64,000 nt of DNA from contig OZ242210.1 in assembly GCA_965206315.1 (NCBI GenBank), forward strand, positions 558,001 through 622,000, read 5' to 3'. The notes below the pieces were generated by a model. It saw nothing but the letters and a program-made list of their open reading frames with translations. It had not been told where the DNA came from and did no database searches. This DNA is from Bin16 sp965206315 (lineage in GTDB: Bacteria; Chloroflexota; Dehalococcoidia; Lucifugimonadales; Australimonadaceae). The position numbers were made by a program, and so were the translations under genes. The stretch's first letter is position 1; each line of letters begins with the position of its first letter. Shown here one piece after another: positions 43,143 through 51,657 of this stretch.

Positions 43143-43892
43143 CTACGCCTCCCGCGCACGCTGGATGAACGCGAAGTCCTCAGCCTGTGGCGCGCGGTCC
43201 ATGCCCTCGAACGAACCCGCCTCGTAGTTGCGGCCTATCGCCTCGATCAGTCCGGGCTTGCTCGCGAAGTGCGCCATCGTCCGCTCCTGCAGTGCGTCCC
43301 ACCGCACCACGAGCGCCTTTGCCTCCGCGCTGGCAGGGTCGAGCCCACGCGACGCCCGCACGTCCGCCAGCAGCCCCGTCCACTCACGCTCGACGGCCTC
43401 GATCTCCTCGGGTGGCGTCTCGGCACGCAGCTCCGCGAACTGCGCCATCTGCTCCGGGGTGTAGTACTTCTCCATTACGTTACCTCCACTGCTGTTCCCA
43501 GCCGCCTCCGCAGCCGTCAGTACCAGGTTCCAGTCCCATCTTCCGCCGCGCTCATGCGCAGCAAGCGCGTCCCCTATCGCCGACTCGACGCGCTGCAACT
43601 CCTCGATGCGTTCCCGCAGGGCGAGGCGCTGCACGCGCAGCGACGCAGCCGCGTCGAAGTCTTCGCCATCGAGCACGTCGCGGATACGTCGGAGCGGGAA
43701 TCCCAGGCAACGCAGCGTAAGTACCTGCTGCAGGCGGAGGAAATCAGGCTCGCTGTAGAGCCGGTAGCCTGATTCCGAACGCGCAGAAGGTTGCACGAGA
43801 CCGAAGCGGTCGTAATGATGGAGCGTCCGGACGGACACTCCGACCCGTGCGGCCAGCTCCCCGATCCGGTAAAGGTGTGGTCCCGTATTCAT
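43143..43892 (-). CDS. MerR-family regulator with TipAS-like ligand domain
   Basis: 249 residues. N-terminal MerR winged helix (YRIGELAARVGVSVRTLHHYDRFGL split over 9-33) with SGYRLYSEPDFLRLQQ, a dimerising coiled coil to about 110, then a TipAS-type domain (YYTPEQMAQFAELR to MAHFASKPGLIEAIGRNYEAGSFEG). TipAS domains bind peptide antibiotics or other bulky drugs in known members. Its own promoter has the MerR architecture (43902-43932), so autoregulation is likely. No obvious drug pump adjoins it. Confidence 0.92.
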   Translation of the reverse strand: MNTGPHLYRIGELAARVGVSVRTLHHYDRFGLVQPSARSESGYRLYSEPDFLRLQQVLTLRCLGFPLRRIRDVLDGEDFDAAASLRVQRLALRERIEELQRVESAIGDALAAHERGGRWDWNLVLTAAEAAGNSSGGNVMEKYYTPEQMAQFAELRAETPPEEIEAVEREWTGLLADVRASRGLDPASAEAKALVVRWDALQERTMAHFASKPGLIEAIGRNYEAGSFEGMDRAPQAEDFAFIQRAREA

Positions 43893-43901
43893 AACAGCAT
43901 C

Positions 43902-43932
43902 AGCGTAAAGCCTGACGCTGCGTCAGAGTCAA
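43902..43932 (-). promoter_or_regulatory. MerR-type promoter with 19 bp spacer and operator dyad
   Basis: Leftward TTGACT (43927-43932), exactly 19 bp, TACGCT (43902-43907). The spacer holds the perfect dyad CTGACG-CTG-CGTCAG (43912-43926). Overlong spacers with a central dyad are the hallmark of MerR-family-controlled promoters. The expected start is only a few bases before the ATG. Confidence 0.75.
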
Positions 43933-43960
43933 CACCCTCCTGAACTATGCTGGCGACGGC

Positions 43961-44206
43961 CTATGCGCGGCTGTCACCGGTATAGGAAGAAGTTCGGCCG
44001 GGCCCCACGAAGCGATTGCCGTCAACCGTGGCGATGTCCTCAGACGGGAGCGACGCCTCGTCTCCTTCGGCTACGTCCGCTCCGCCCAGAACGTCGACGA
44101 AGCGGACGCTCGCGGTTGCGCCGTCCGCGCCCACGCTCAGCAATTCGACAACGTCCCCACTCACGGTTACCAGGCGCGTGCCTGCCTCGATACCTTCCAG
44201 GTTCAT
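43961..44206 (-). CDS. Small hypothetical protein downstream of Rieske oxygenase
   Basis: 81 residues, beta-rich and acidic: GTRLVTVSGDVVELLSVGADGATASVRFVDVLGG, then LPSEDIATVDGNRFVG. No known family, no Cys, no membrane segment. It begins 22 bp after the Rieske stop on the same strand, so it is probably co-transcribed. Confidence 0.6.
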   Translation of the reverse strand: MNLEGIEAGTRLVTVSGDVVELLSVGADGATASVRFVDVLGGADVAEGDEASLPSEDIATVDGNRFVGPGRTSSYTGDSRA

Positions 44207-44228
44207 GCTGCGACTCCGATTCTTCGTT

Positions 44229-45632
44229 CTAGCCGGGCGAAACCTCGACCGCCGTCTTGGCCGACTTCGGGAACGGCGGCGGGAGTGTAGCGCCGATACG
44301 CTTGGCGTACTCCAGGTTCAGCGTGTTGAACTTGCCGGACGAACCGGTCGACATCCCCTCGGCCTGTCGGTCCGGGTTCTTGGGGATGGCCGTCTTCCCT
44401 ACGATGGTCTCGTCGTCCATCCGGTCGAACGGGATCCAGATGATGTCGTTCTTCGCGGGGTCACGGAACACGTTCATCGGCTCGCCCCCGTCTTCCAGGA
44501 TCTGCATCTGCTCCAGGAGCATGCGGCGGAAGAGGATGATGCCGATGTCCGACTGCCCCAGCTTCTCCAGGTAGCGGCGCGTGCGCGGGCCCTGCGACGT
44601 CCACGCGAAGTGGTCCTGCCCGCTGTTGTTGTCCAACTGCTCCCAGATGGGCTGCCCCCACTCGTCCACACCGGCGATAGGCACGTGGTAGACGGGTATC
44701 TCGTCTTCCCGCTGGTTCGGGTTCTCCCCTTCGCGCGGCCAGTGAGACTGGTAGTAGACGTAGTAGGTGTGGGTGTCGTCCATCGGAACGCGGATCTGGA
44801 AATCGTGCCCGCCGGTGCCGGACTCCAGGTTGGGGAAGAGGATGGGGTGCCCATAGCGCCAGCCGATGGACTCCTCCTTTTCCTCGCCCTCCAGCCAACG
44901 ATGCTTGAGGATGCCATGCTCGAACCTGCTGGTGGACGCGGAGATGTGCCGCATAGTGCGGCCTGCCTTGCGCCAGTACGGGCCGAAGTCCTCGTTCTCT
45001 TCCGGAGGACGCTTCCCGTAGATGTCGCCACGGTGCTTGAGCAGCCCGACCCGCTGGAGAGCGTACTTGGAGAAGTAGCCGTGGAGGTACTCGGCGTGGA
45101 TGGGGTCCAGCGAGTTCTCCATGATCTGGAGCCAGTTGCAGGTGACGACCGTCCAGCCGATGCTTCGGACTCTTCCCTCTTCCACGAACGGGTAGTAGTG
45201 CGGGAGCAGCGGAGCGGGCTGTGGGCCGAGGTACGCGAACACGAGCCCGCCGAGCGTCTCCACCGGATACGCCTTCAACTGCACACGGCTGGGGAAGGTG
45301 GAGTCTGCGGGTTCGGCGGGCATCTCCAGGCACTGGCCCGTCTCGTCGTACAGCCAGCCGTGGTAGGAGCAGCGAAGTCCCTTCGGCTCCGGAATGCCCC
45401 AGAGCATGTTGACCCTGCGATGAGCGCATGACGCATCGATCAGGCCAAAGGTGCCGCTCTCGTCCTTGTACAGCACGAGGTCTTCCCCCAGGAGGCGGAT
45501 CGCCTTCGTGGGGTTCTCGTTGAACTCCGACACACCGGCGATGGGCTGCCAGTAGCGCCGCATGAGCTCCCCCATGGGTGTGCCCGGCCCTACCAGCGTC
45601 AATCGGTCATTCTGCTCTACGGTCAGCATCAT
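44229..45632 (-). CDS. Rieske non-heme iron oxygenase, alpha subunit
   Basis: 467 residues. Rieske cluster ligands Cys69 and His71 (SCAHRR), Cys88 and His91 (CSYHGW). Mononuclear iron site D176-x2-H179-x4-H184 in DPIHAEYLHG. Layout resembles phthalate/vanillate-type oxygenases that hydroxylate or O-demethylate aromatic acids. No ferredoxin or reductase gene lies nearby, so electron partners must come from elsewhere. First ATG used, with GGAGG upstream. Confidence 0.93.
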   Translation of the reverse strand: MMLTVEQNDRLTLVGPGTPMGELMRRYWQPIAGVSEFNENPTKAIRLLGEDLVLYKDESGTFGLIDASCAHRRVNMLWGIPEPKGLRCSYHGWLYDETGQCLEMPAEPADSTFPSRVQLKAYPVETLGGLVFAYLGPQPAPLLPHYYPFVEEGRVRSIGWTVVTCNWLQIMENSLDPIHAEYLHGYFSKYALQRVGLLKHRGDIYGKRPPEENEDFGPYWRKAGRTMRHISASTSRFEHGILKHRWLEGEEKEESIGWRYGHPILFPNLESGTGGHDFQIRVPMDDTHTYYVYYQSHWPREGENPNQREDEIPVYHVPIAGVDEWGQPIWEQLDNNSGQDHFAWTSQGPRTRRYLEKLGQSDIGIILFRRMLLEQMQILEDGGEPMNVFRDPAKNDIIWIPFDRMDDETIVGKTAIPKNPDRQAEGMSTGSSGKFNTLNLEYAKRIGATLPPPFPKSAKTAVEVSPG

Positions 45633-45715
45633 TCACCTCCCTGGCTACCCTGACTATGTTCTTGTCTGGGGGAAGATTGCCACTCCGAACGCTTCCGGTC
45701 AAATGCGTCCGCCGG

Positions 45716-46111
45716 CTATGCACCGAGGACGGGCGAGCCGTGATGGTGCACCATCAGCCAACGCCCATGCCGGCTGCGAAAGACGTTCGTCGCCTCGACG
45801 TGCGCGTCCATCACTCGCCCTCCGGCCACGGATGTCAGGTTCTCGGTGCACGTGACCCATGCAACCCTGCCCTCGACCGTTGCCTGCGCGCCGGTGATCG
45901 TGAATGTCATCATCGCCGCGCCATCGAATATCCGCTCCCAGCTCTCCATGACCTCGGCCCAGCCATCGAGCGCTGTCCATCCGGGGTGGACGCACGTCAC
46001 GACGTCGTCGCGCGACCAGACCTCCTCCATCTGGCGGATGTCCAGCGTACCGAAAGCATCGTAGAACGCCTTGTTGGCGGCGAGAACCGCCGCTTCGTCC
46101 GCATCGCTCAT
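45716..46111 (-). CDS. SnoaL-like (NTF2-fold) protein
   Basis: 131 residues from the ATG MSDADEAAV. Cone-shaped alpha+beta fold as in SnoaL/ketosteroid-isomerase-like proteins: FYDAFGTLDIRQMEEVWS, CVHPGWTALDGWAEVMESW, and the C-terminal FRSRHGRWLMVHHH. Many such proteins are pockets or polyketide cyclases; no catalytic call can be made. A longer frame to 46162 lacks coding character. Confidence 0.75.
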   Translation of the reverse strand: MSDADEAAVLAANKAFYDAFGTLDIRQMEEVWSRDDVVTCVHPGWTALDGWAEVMESWERIFDGAAMMTFTITGAQATVEGRVAWVTCTENLTSVAGGRVMDAHVEATNVFRSRHGRWLMVHHHGSPVLGA

Positions 46112-46185
46112 CGCATAAACTCTACCATGACCACCTACGTCCGATGCGGATGTATCATCCACTCGCGCTGAGAGAAGGAGACGCC

Positions 46186-46977
46186 ATGCCCAGTTTCGAC
46201 CTGACAGACCGTGTAGCCATCGTCACGGGAGGCTCGCAGGGGTTCGGCAAGGCCATCTCGCTTGCGCTTGCACGCCAAGGCGCGAACGTCGTCGTAGCGG
46301 CGCGTGAGCCGGAGCAGGTGACCGTCGGGAGGGAGCGGCCTCACGCTCCTGTGCATCCCGTCGTGGACGAGATACGCGCTATCGGCAGCCGCACGCTCGG
46401 CGTCACCGCAGACGTCCGCAATCAGGACGAGGTGGACAACCTCGTCGCGCAGACGATGACCGAGTTCGGACGCATCGACGCGCTCGTGAACGTCGTCGGC
46501 GGCAGCTGGGGCGAAACGTTCCGCTCCGGATCGCTCATGGAACTGGAGCCGCACGATTTCATCGAGTGCTACCGCGTGAACGTGCTCACGGCGTTCATGT
46601 GCTCCAAAGCGGTGCAGCCCATCATGAAGGCGCAGGGCAAGGGCGCCATCGTCAACATCGCCTCCGGCGCGGGGGTCAACCCCGGTACCGGCCAGGCCGC
46701 GTATGGCGCTGCCAAGGCGGGCGTCATCAACATGTCCAAGTCCATGGCGTACGAGTGGGCGCCCGAGATCCGCGTTAACGCCATCGCCCTTGGAGGCATC
46801 GAGACTCCCCACCGCCCGATGTGGCACGAGAGCGTACGCTCCACGACGACGAACCGCAGCGCCATGGGCAGGCTTGGTACGCCGGACGAGCACGCGGGCA
46901 CAGTCCTCTGGCTTGTCTCTGACGCCGCGGGCTACATCACCGGCACAGCCATCGAAGCGGACGGCGGGCGAAGGTAG
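46186..46977 (+). CDS. SDR-family NAD(P)-dependent oxidoreductase
   Basis: 263 residues. TGGSQGFGKAIS cofactor loop, NVVGG, Ser in NIASGAG and catalytic Tyr/Lys in AAYGAAKAG. ATG at 46186 has AAGGAG in front. It precedes the four tandem hydrolases by 41 bp and may act on the same substrates. Confidence 0.92.
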   Translation: MPSFDLTDRVAIVTGGSQGFGKAISLALARQGANVVVAAREPEQVTVGRERPHAPVHPVVDEIRAIGSRTLGVTADVRNQDEVDNLVAQTMTEFGRIDALVNVVGGSWGETFRSGSLMELEPHDFIECYRVNVLTAFMCSKAVQPIMKAQGKGAIVNIASGAGVNPGTGQAAYGAAKAGVINMSKSMAYEWAPEIRVNAIALGGIETPHRPMWHESVRSTTTNRSAMGRLGTPDEHAGTVLWLVSDAAGYITGTAIEADGGRR

Positions 46978-47018
46978 GAATCGCGAAGCAGCAAGGCACA
47001 GCGGAAGGAGAATCACCA

Positions 47019-47840
47019 ATGCCGTACGAAGACCGGTTCGTGGACAACAACGGCGTCCGCATCCACTACGAGGTGGAAGAAGGACCTGCGGAATCGCCTG
47101 TCATCATTTTCGTGCATGGCATGGGCGGCAGCACGAAGGGGTGGCGGATGCATGGCTACCCGGAGAAGCTGCGCGACGAGTACAGGGTCGTGCTCATGGA
47201 CTCCCGCGGCTTCGGGCAGAGCGACAAGCTGAAAGACCCGGAAGACTACGGGCGCCCGCAGAAGGTCTCCGACGTGGTCGCGGTACTGGACGACCTCGGC
47301 GTCGACAAGGCGTACTACTGGGGCTACTCCATGGGCGCGAGCATCGGTTGGGCGGTCGGCATGCTGGCGCCTGAACATTTCCACGGCCTCATCCTTGGCG
47401 CGTACCCCGTGCTCTCACCGGAGGTGCCGGAGATCGACCGCGTGCGTTGGGAGGCCCGCGCCAAGCTCATGTACATCGGCATGGACGTCTACATCGCCGC
47501 GATGGAGATGGACCAGGGCCCCTTGCCGGAGGAGAACAAGGCTCGGCTGATGGCGAACGACAAGGACGCCTATGCTGCGCAGCAGATAGCCAACCTCAGT
47601 TGGGGCGCGCCCGACGAGGACATACGCAATATGACCCTGCCTGCGCTCGTCTATTCCGGCACCGAGGACGAGTACCCGATGCCCCGCAACCATGCCCTCA
47701 CCAAGCGTTCGGCGTCGCTTGCCCCTAATGCGAAGTTCCTGCCGCTGGAGGGACACACGCACGCATCCGCGATGGCCTCGGCAGACGTGGTGATTCCGCA
47801 TGTGCGGGAGTTCATCGCGATGGTCGAAGACTCACGTTAG
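47019..47840 (+). CDS. Tandem alpha/beta hydrolase, copy 1 of 4
   Basis: 273 residues. HGMGGSTKGW oxyanion region, nucleophile Ser104 in GYSMGASIGW, acid region YSGTEDEYPMP and His near 246 in LEGHTHAS. Begins MPYEDRFVDNNGVRIHYEV, a start shared by all four copies. Probably an esterase or C-C/epoxide-type hydrolase; substrate unknown. Pairs most closely with copy 2 (both keep the DDYPMP/EDEYPMP insert and IDRVRWEARAKLM). Confidence 0.9.
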   Translation: MPYEDRFVDNNGVRIHYEVEEGPAESPVIIFVHGMGGSTKGWRMHGYPEKLRDEYRVVLMDSRGFGQSDKLKDPEDYGRPQKVSDVVAVLDDLGVDKAYYWGYSMGASIGWAVGMLAPEHFHGLILGAYPVLSPEVPEIDRVRWEARAKLMYIGMDVYIAAMEMDQGPLPEENKARLMANDKDAYAAQQIANLSWGAPDEDIRNMTLPALVYSGTEDEYPMPRNHALTKRSASLAPNAKFLPLEGHTHASAMASADVVIPHVREFIAMVEDSR

Positions 47841-47868
47841 CAACAATCTGTACCCAGGGAGCAGCGAT

Positions 47869-48690
47869 ATGCCATACCAGGACCGGTTCGTCGACAACAA
47901 CGGCGTCAGCATCCACTACGAGGTGGAGGAGGGGCCCGTGGAGTCGCCCGTCATCGTCTTCGTGCACGGCATGGGCATGAGCACGAAGGACTGGCGGAAC
48001 GCAGGCTACCCGGAGAAGCTCTGCAACGAGTACAAGGTCGTCCTCATAGACTCGCGCGGGTTCGGACAGAGCGAGAAGCTGAAGGAGCCCGCCGACTACG
48101 GACGCGCGCAGAAGGTATCGGACGTCACTGCCGTGCTGGACGACCTCGGTGTGGACAAGGCCTACTACTGGGGCTTCTCCATGGGTGCCAGCATCGGCTG
48201 GGCGGTAGGTATGCTTGCGCCTGATCGCTTCCACGGTCTCATCCTCGGAGCATATCCGGTGCTGTCCCCCGACGTGCCCGAGATCGACCGCGTCCGCTGG
48301 GAAGCGCGCGCCAAGCTCATGCGCATCGGCATGGACGTCTACGTCGCCGCGATGGAGATGGACCAGGGCCCCTTGCCAGAGGACAGCCGGAACCGGCTGC
48401 TGTCGAACGACAAGGACGCCTACGCCGCTCAACAGATAGCCAATCTGGAGTGGGGCGCACCGGACGAGGACATCGTCAACATGACCCTGCCCGCCCTGGT
48501 CTACTCCGGCACCGATGACGACTACCCCATGCCCCGCAACCACACGCTCACGAAGCGTTCGGCCTCGCTGGCGCCCAATGCCCGGTTCCTCCCACTGGAC
48601 GGGCACACGCACATGTCTGCGTTCCTGGCGGCGGACCTGATGATCCCGCACGTGCGCGAATTCATAGCCATGGTGGAGGACACACGCTAG
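47869..48690 (+). CDS. Tandem alpha/beta hydrolase, copy 2 of 4
   Basis: 273 residues. Nearly colinear with copy 1: HGMGMSTKDW, GFSMGASIGW (nucleophile Ser104; the preceding Tyr is Phe), SGTDDDYPMPRNH, LDGHTHMS. ATG at 47869 chosen for homology and the GGGAG site. The spacer to copy 1 is 28 bp. Amino-acid differences are scattered, so the duplication is not recent. Confidence 0.9.
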   Translation: MPYQDRFVDNNGVSIHYEVEEGPVESPVIVFVHGMGMSTKDWRNAGYPEKLCNEYKVVLIDSRGFGQSEKLKEPADYGRAQKVSDVTAVLDDLGVDKAYYWGFSMGASIGWAVGMLAPDRFHGLILGAYPVLSPDVPEIDRVRWEARAKLMRIGMDVYVAAMEMDQGPLPEDSRNRLLSNDKDAYAAQQIANLEWGAPDEDIVNMTLPALVYSGTDDDYPMPRNHTLTKRSASLAPNARFLPLDGHTHMSAFLAADLMIPHVREFIAMVEDTR

Positions 48691-48718
48691 CAAGACTCGG
48701 CACCGAGGGGGCAGCTCC

Positions 48719-49528
48719 ATGGCATTCGAAGACCGGTTCGTGGACAACAACGGCGTCCGCATCCACTACGAGGTGAACGACGCGCCGGAAGACGCGCCCC
48801 CGCTCGTGCTCATGCACGGCATGGGCATGAGTACGAAGGACTGGCACAACGCGGGCTATACGGACGCGCTCTCCGGCGAGTTCCGGCTGATCCTCATCGA
48901 CTCGCGCGGCTTCGGGCAGAGCGACAAGCTCACCAACCCCGCCGACTATGGACGCGCGGAGAAGGTGTCCGATGTTACCGCCGTGCTGGACGACCTCGGC
49001 ATCGACAAGACGTTCTACTGGGGTTACTCGATGGGCGCGAGCATCGGCTGGGCGCTCGGGATGCTCACGCCGCAACGCTTCCATGCTCTCGTGCTCGGCT
49101 CCTATCCGGTCATCCCCCTGCCCGTCCCCGAATTCGACCGCGCCCGCTGGCAGGCCCGCGCGAAGATCATGAAGCTCGGTATGGACGTGTACGTCACTGC
49201 GATGGAGATGGACGCCGGGCCACTCCCGGACGCCGACCGCGAGCGCCTGTTGGCGAACGACAAAGACTCTTACGCTGCACAGCAGCTTGCCAACCTCGAG
49301 TGGGGCGCGCCGGACGAGGACATCCTCAGCATGACGCTGCCCACGTTCGTCTACGCCGGCACGAAGGACGCGCGCAACCACGAGCCGGCCAAACGCTGCG
49401 CGTCGCTCGCCCCCAACGCGTCCTTCCTCTCGCTGCCGGACCACACGCATATGCAGGCGTTCCTGGCGGCGGACACGATGATCCCGCATATCCGGAAGTT
49501 CATCGCGGACATCCGGGACGCACCTTAG
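48719..49528 (+). CDS. Tandem alpha/beta hydrolase, copy 3 of 4
   Basis: 269 residues. HGMGMSTKDW, GYSMGASIGW, EFDRARWQARAKIM and YAGTKDARNHEPAKRC. The acidic insert of copies 1-2 is replaced and a Cys appears before the ASLAPNA block. Final His in LPDHTHMQ. The spacer from copy 2 is 28 bp with GAGGGGG as the ribosome site. Confidence 0.9.
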   Translation: MAFEDRFVDNNGVRIHYEVNDAPEDAPPLVLMHGMGMSTKDWHNAGYTDALSGEFRLILIDSRGFGQSDKLTNPADYGRAEKVSDVTAVLDDLGIDKTFYWGYSMGASIGWALGMLTPQRFHALVLGSYPVIPLPVPEFDRARWQARAKIMKLGMDVYVTAMEMDAGPLPDADRERLLANDKDSYAAQQLANLEWGAPDEDILSMTLPTFVYAGTKDARNHEPAKRCASLAPNASFLSLPDHTHMQAFLAADTMIPHIRKFIADIRDAP

Positions 49529-49554
49529 GGAACTCGGAGGCAAGGAGCAGTGTC

Positions 49555-50367
49555 ATGTCGTTCGAAGACCGCTTCATAGACAACAACGGCGTCCGCATCC
49601 ACTACGAAGTGAACGACGATGCGTCGGCTGACGCGCCCCCGCTCGTGCTCATGCACGGCATGGGCGGCAGCACGAAGAATTGGCACAACGCGGGCTATAC
49701 CGCCGCGCTCTCCGGTGAGTTCCGGCTCATCCTCATCGACTCCCGCGGCTTCGGCCAGAGCGACAAGCTCACCGACCCAGCCGATTACGGGCGCCGGCAA
49801 AAGGTGTCCGACGTCACCGCCGTGCTGGATGACCTCGGCATCGACAAGACGTTCTACTGGGGTTACTCGATGGGCGCGAGCATCGGCTGGGCACTCGGCA
49901 TGCTCGCCCCACACCGCTTCCACGCGCTCGTGCTCGGTTCCTACCCGGTCATCCCCTTGCCCGTCCCCGAGTTCGACCGCGCCCGCTGGCAGGCCCGCGC
50001 GAAGATCATGCGGCTGGGCATGGATGTGTACGTCACCGCGATGGAGATGGACGCCGGGCCGCTCCCCGAGCAGCAGCGCGAACGCCTGCTGGCGAACGAC
50101 AAGGACGCTTACGCAGCACAGCAACTCGCAAATCTGGACTGGGGCGCGCCGGACGAGGACATCGTGAACATGACGTTGCCTACATTCGTCTACGCAGGTA
50201 CGAAGGACATACGCAACCACGAACCGGCCAAACGCTGCGCGTCGCTCGCCCCCAACGCGTCCTTCCTCTCGCTGCCGGACCATACGCACGCGCAAGCGTT
50301 CCAAGTGGCGGACACGATGATTCCGCATGTACGTCAGTTCATCGCGAAGGTAAGGGCGTCGCTGTAG
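49555..50367 (+). CDS. Tandem alpha/beta hydrolase, copy 4 of 4
   Basis: 270 residues. Closest to copy 3 (shared FRLILIDSRGFGQSDKLT, DKTFYWGYSMGASIGWALG in part, YAGTKD, LPDHTHAQ). Nucleophile Ser in GYSMGAS. ATG at 49555 with AAGGAG; the long frame upstream is copy 3 out of phase. Ends the cluster; 77 bp to the amidohydrolase. Confidence 0.9.
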   Translation: MSFEDRFIDNNGVRIHYEVNDDASADAPPLVLMHGMGGSTKNWHNAGYTAALSGEFRLILIDSRGFGQSDKLTDPADYGRRQKVSDVTAVLDDLGIDKTFYWGYSMGASIGWALGMLAPHRFHALVLGSYPVIPLPVPEFDRARWQARAKIMRLGMDVYVTAMEMDAGPLPEQQRERLLANDKDAYAAQQLANLDWGAPDEDIVNMTLPTFVYAGTKDIRNHEPAKRCASLAPNASFLSLPDHTHAQAFQVADTMIPHVRQFIAKVRASL

Positions 50368-50400
50368 CCCGCCACCCTCCGCTCTCACACAGCAACCCGC

Positions 50401-50406
50401 TATACT
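50401..50406 (+). promoter_or_regulatory. Candidate -10 box for amidohydrolase
   Basis: TATACT, about 38 bp before the ATG at 50445, which has GGGAGGAG upstream. No convincing -35 hexamer 15-19 bp before it. Confidence 0.4.
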
Positions 50407-50444
50407 TTACGAGGCGCATCTCATCGCAAGAGGGAGGAGACACC

Positions 50445-51641
50445 ATGAAGGACGGCATGCGATTCGTTGACTGCGACATGCACGTGATGGAACCGGCGGA
50501 CATATTCGACCGGTACCTCGACCCGAAGTTCAAGGACCGCGTCATCAGCGCTCCTGGGCGCGCGGGCGGTGCCTCGGTGGTGATCGACGGCTTCTCCCGC
50601 TCCGGGGACGACGACCTGCAGCAGTACCGGAAACGCAGCAAGAACGTCTCCTCCAACCAGCGCCAGCCGCTCTCCGGCTCGCGCTCCGCTCCGTACCTGG
50701 GCTTCGCCATCGAGCGCAACTACGACCCCGTCGCCCAGGTGATGGGGATGGAGATGGAGGGCGTGGACATCGCCGTCCTCTTCCCCACCATGGGGCTGGG
50801 GCTCATCGCGCGGAACGGCATGGACCCGCTCCTCTCCAACGCGCTCTGCCAGGCGTACAACAACTGGATCGCCGACTTCTGCAGTTACAGCCCTGACCGG
50901 CTGAAGTTCGCAGCGATGCTGCCATTCCACGACGTGACGCTCGCCTGCCGGGAGCTGCGCCGCTGCGTGACCGAACTCGGCGCGGTCGGCTCCTTCATGC
51001 GGCCCAACCTCGTGAACGGGCGCTTCTGGCACTCCAACTACTGGGAGCCGCTCTACAGCCTGCACGAGGAGCTCAATGTGACGTGGGGGTTCCACGAGGG
51101 CACTGGCGCGTGGTACTCCAACATGAACACGCTCTATGGCGAGAACCGCTTCTACCGGCACGTCGCGAGTCACTGGATAGAGATGCAGCAGGCCCTGGTG
51201 GCCATGATTATCGGCGGCGTCTTCGAGTTCCACCCCAACCTTCGCGTCGGCTTCCTAGAGGCCCAGAACTCGTGGGCGCCGGGTCTCTTGAGCCGCATCG
51301 AGTGGGACTACCCACAGTACCTCGAGACGCACGCTCCCTACCTCTCGCTGACGCCGAAGGAGTACTTCCGCCGCAACTGCTGGGCTGCCGTCGAGGGCAG
51401 CGAGCCTGAGATCGAGGCGACCGCCTCGCTCATCGGCGCGGACCGGATGTGCATCTCAACCGATTACCCGCACTTCGACTCCAACTTCCCGAACGTGTCG
51501 AACAACCTCGTTCAGGGTGTGTCGCGCGAGACGGCAGCAGCCATCCTCTATGGCGGCGCGACGCTCTACAACTTCAGCGAGGCGGATTTCGCGAAGGCGG
51601 ACGAAGCCCGGCAGGTTCAGGAGGCTGCGACAGTCCGATAG
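50445..51641 (+). CDS. Amidohydrolase-2 family protein
   Basis: 398 residues. D-x-H metal motif DCDMHVMEP, the form common in this branch. LKFAAMLPFHD, then barrel-end CISTDYPHFDSNFPN carrying the conserved Asp/His. The two acidic/aromatic inserts (MGMEMEGVDIAVLFPTMGLG) are usual for decarboxylase-type members. Reaction unknown; hydrolysis or decarboxylation of an aromatic or cyclic acid is plausible. Confidence 0.87.
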   Translation: MKDGMRFVDCDMHVMEPADIFDRYLDPKFKDRVISAPGRAGGASVVIDGFSRSGDDDLQQYRKRSKNVSSNQRQPLSGSRSAPYLGFAIERNYDPVAQVMGMEMEGVDIAVLFPTMGLGLIARNGMDPLLSNALCQAYNNWIADFCSYSPDRLKFAAMLPFHDVTLACRELRRCVTELGAVGSFMRPNLVNGRFWHSNYWEPLYSLHEELNVTWGFHEGTGAWYSNMNTLYGENRFYRHVASHWIEMQQALVAMIIGGVFEFHPNLRVGFLEAQNSWAPGLLSRIEWDYPQYLETHAPYLSLTPKEYFRRNCWAAVEGSEPEIEATASLIGADRMCISTDYPHFDSNFPNVSNNLVQGVSRETAAAILYGGATLYNFSEADFAKADEARQVQEAATVR

Positions 51642-51657
51642 GCGCTGGGGTCTGTGC

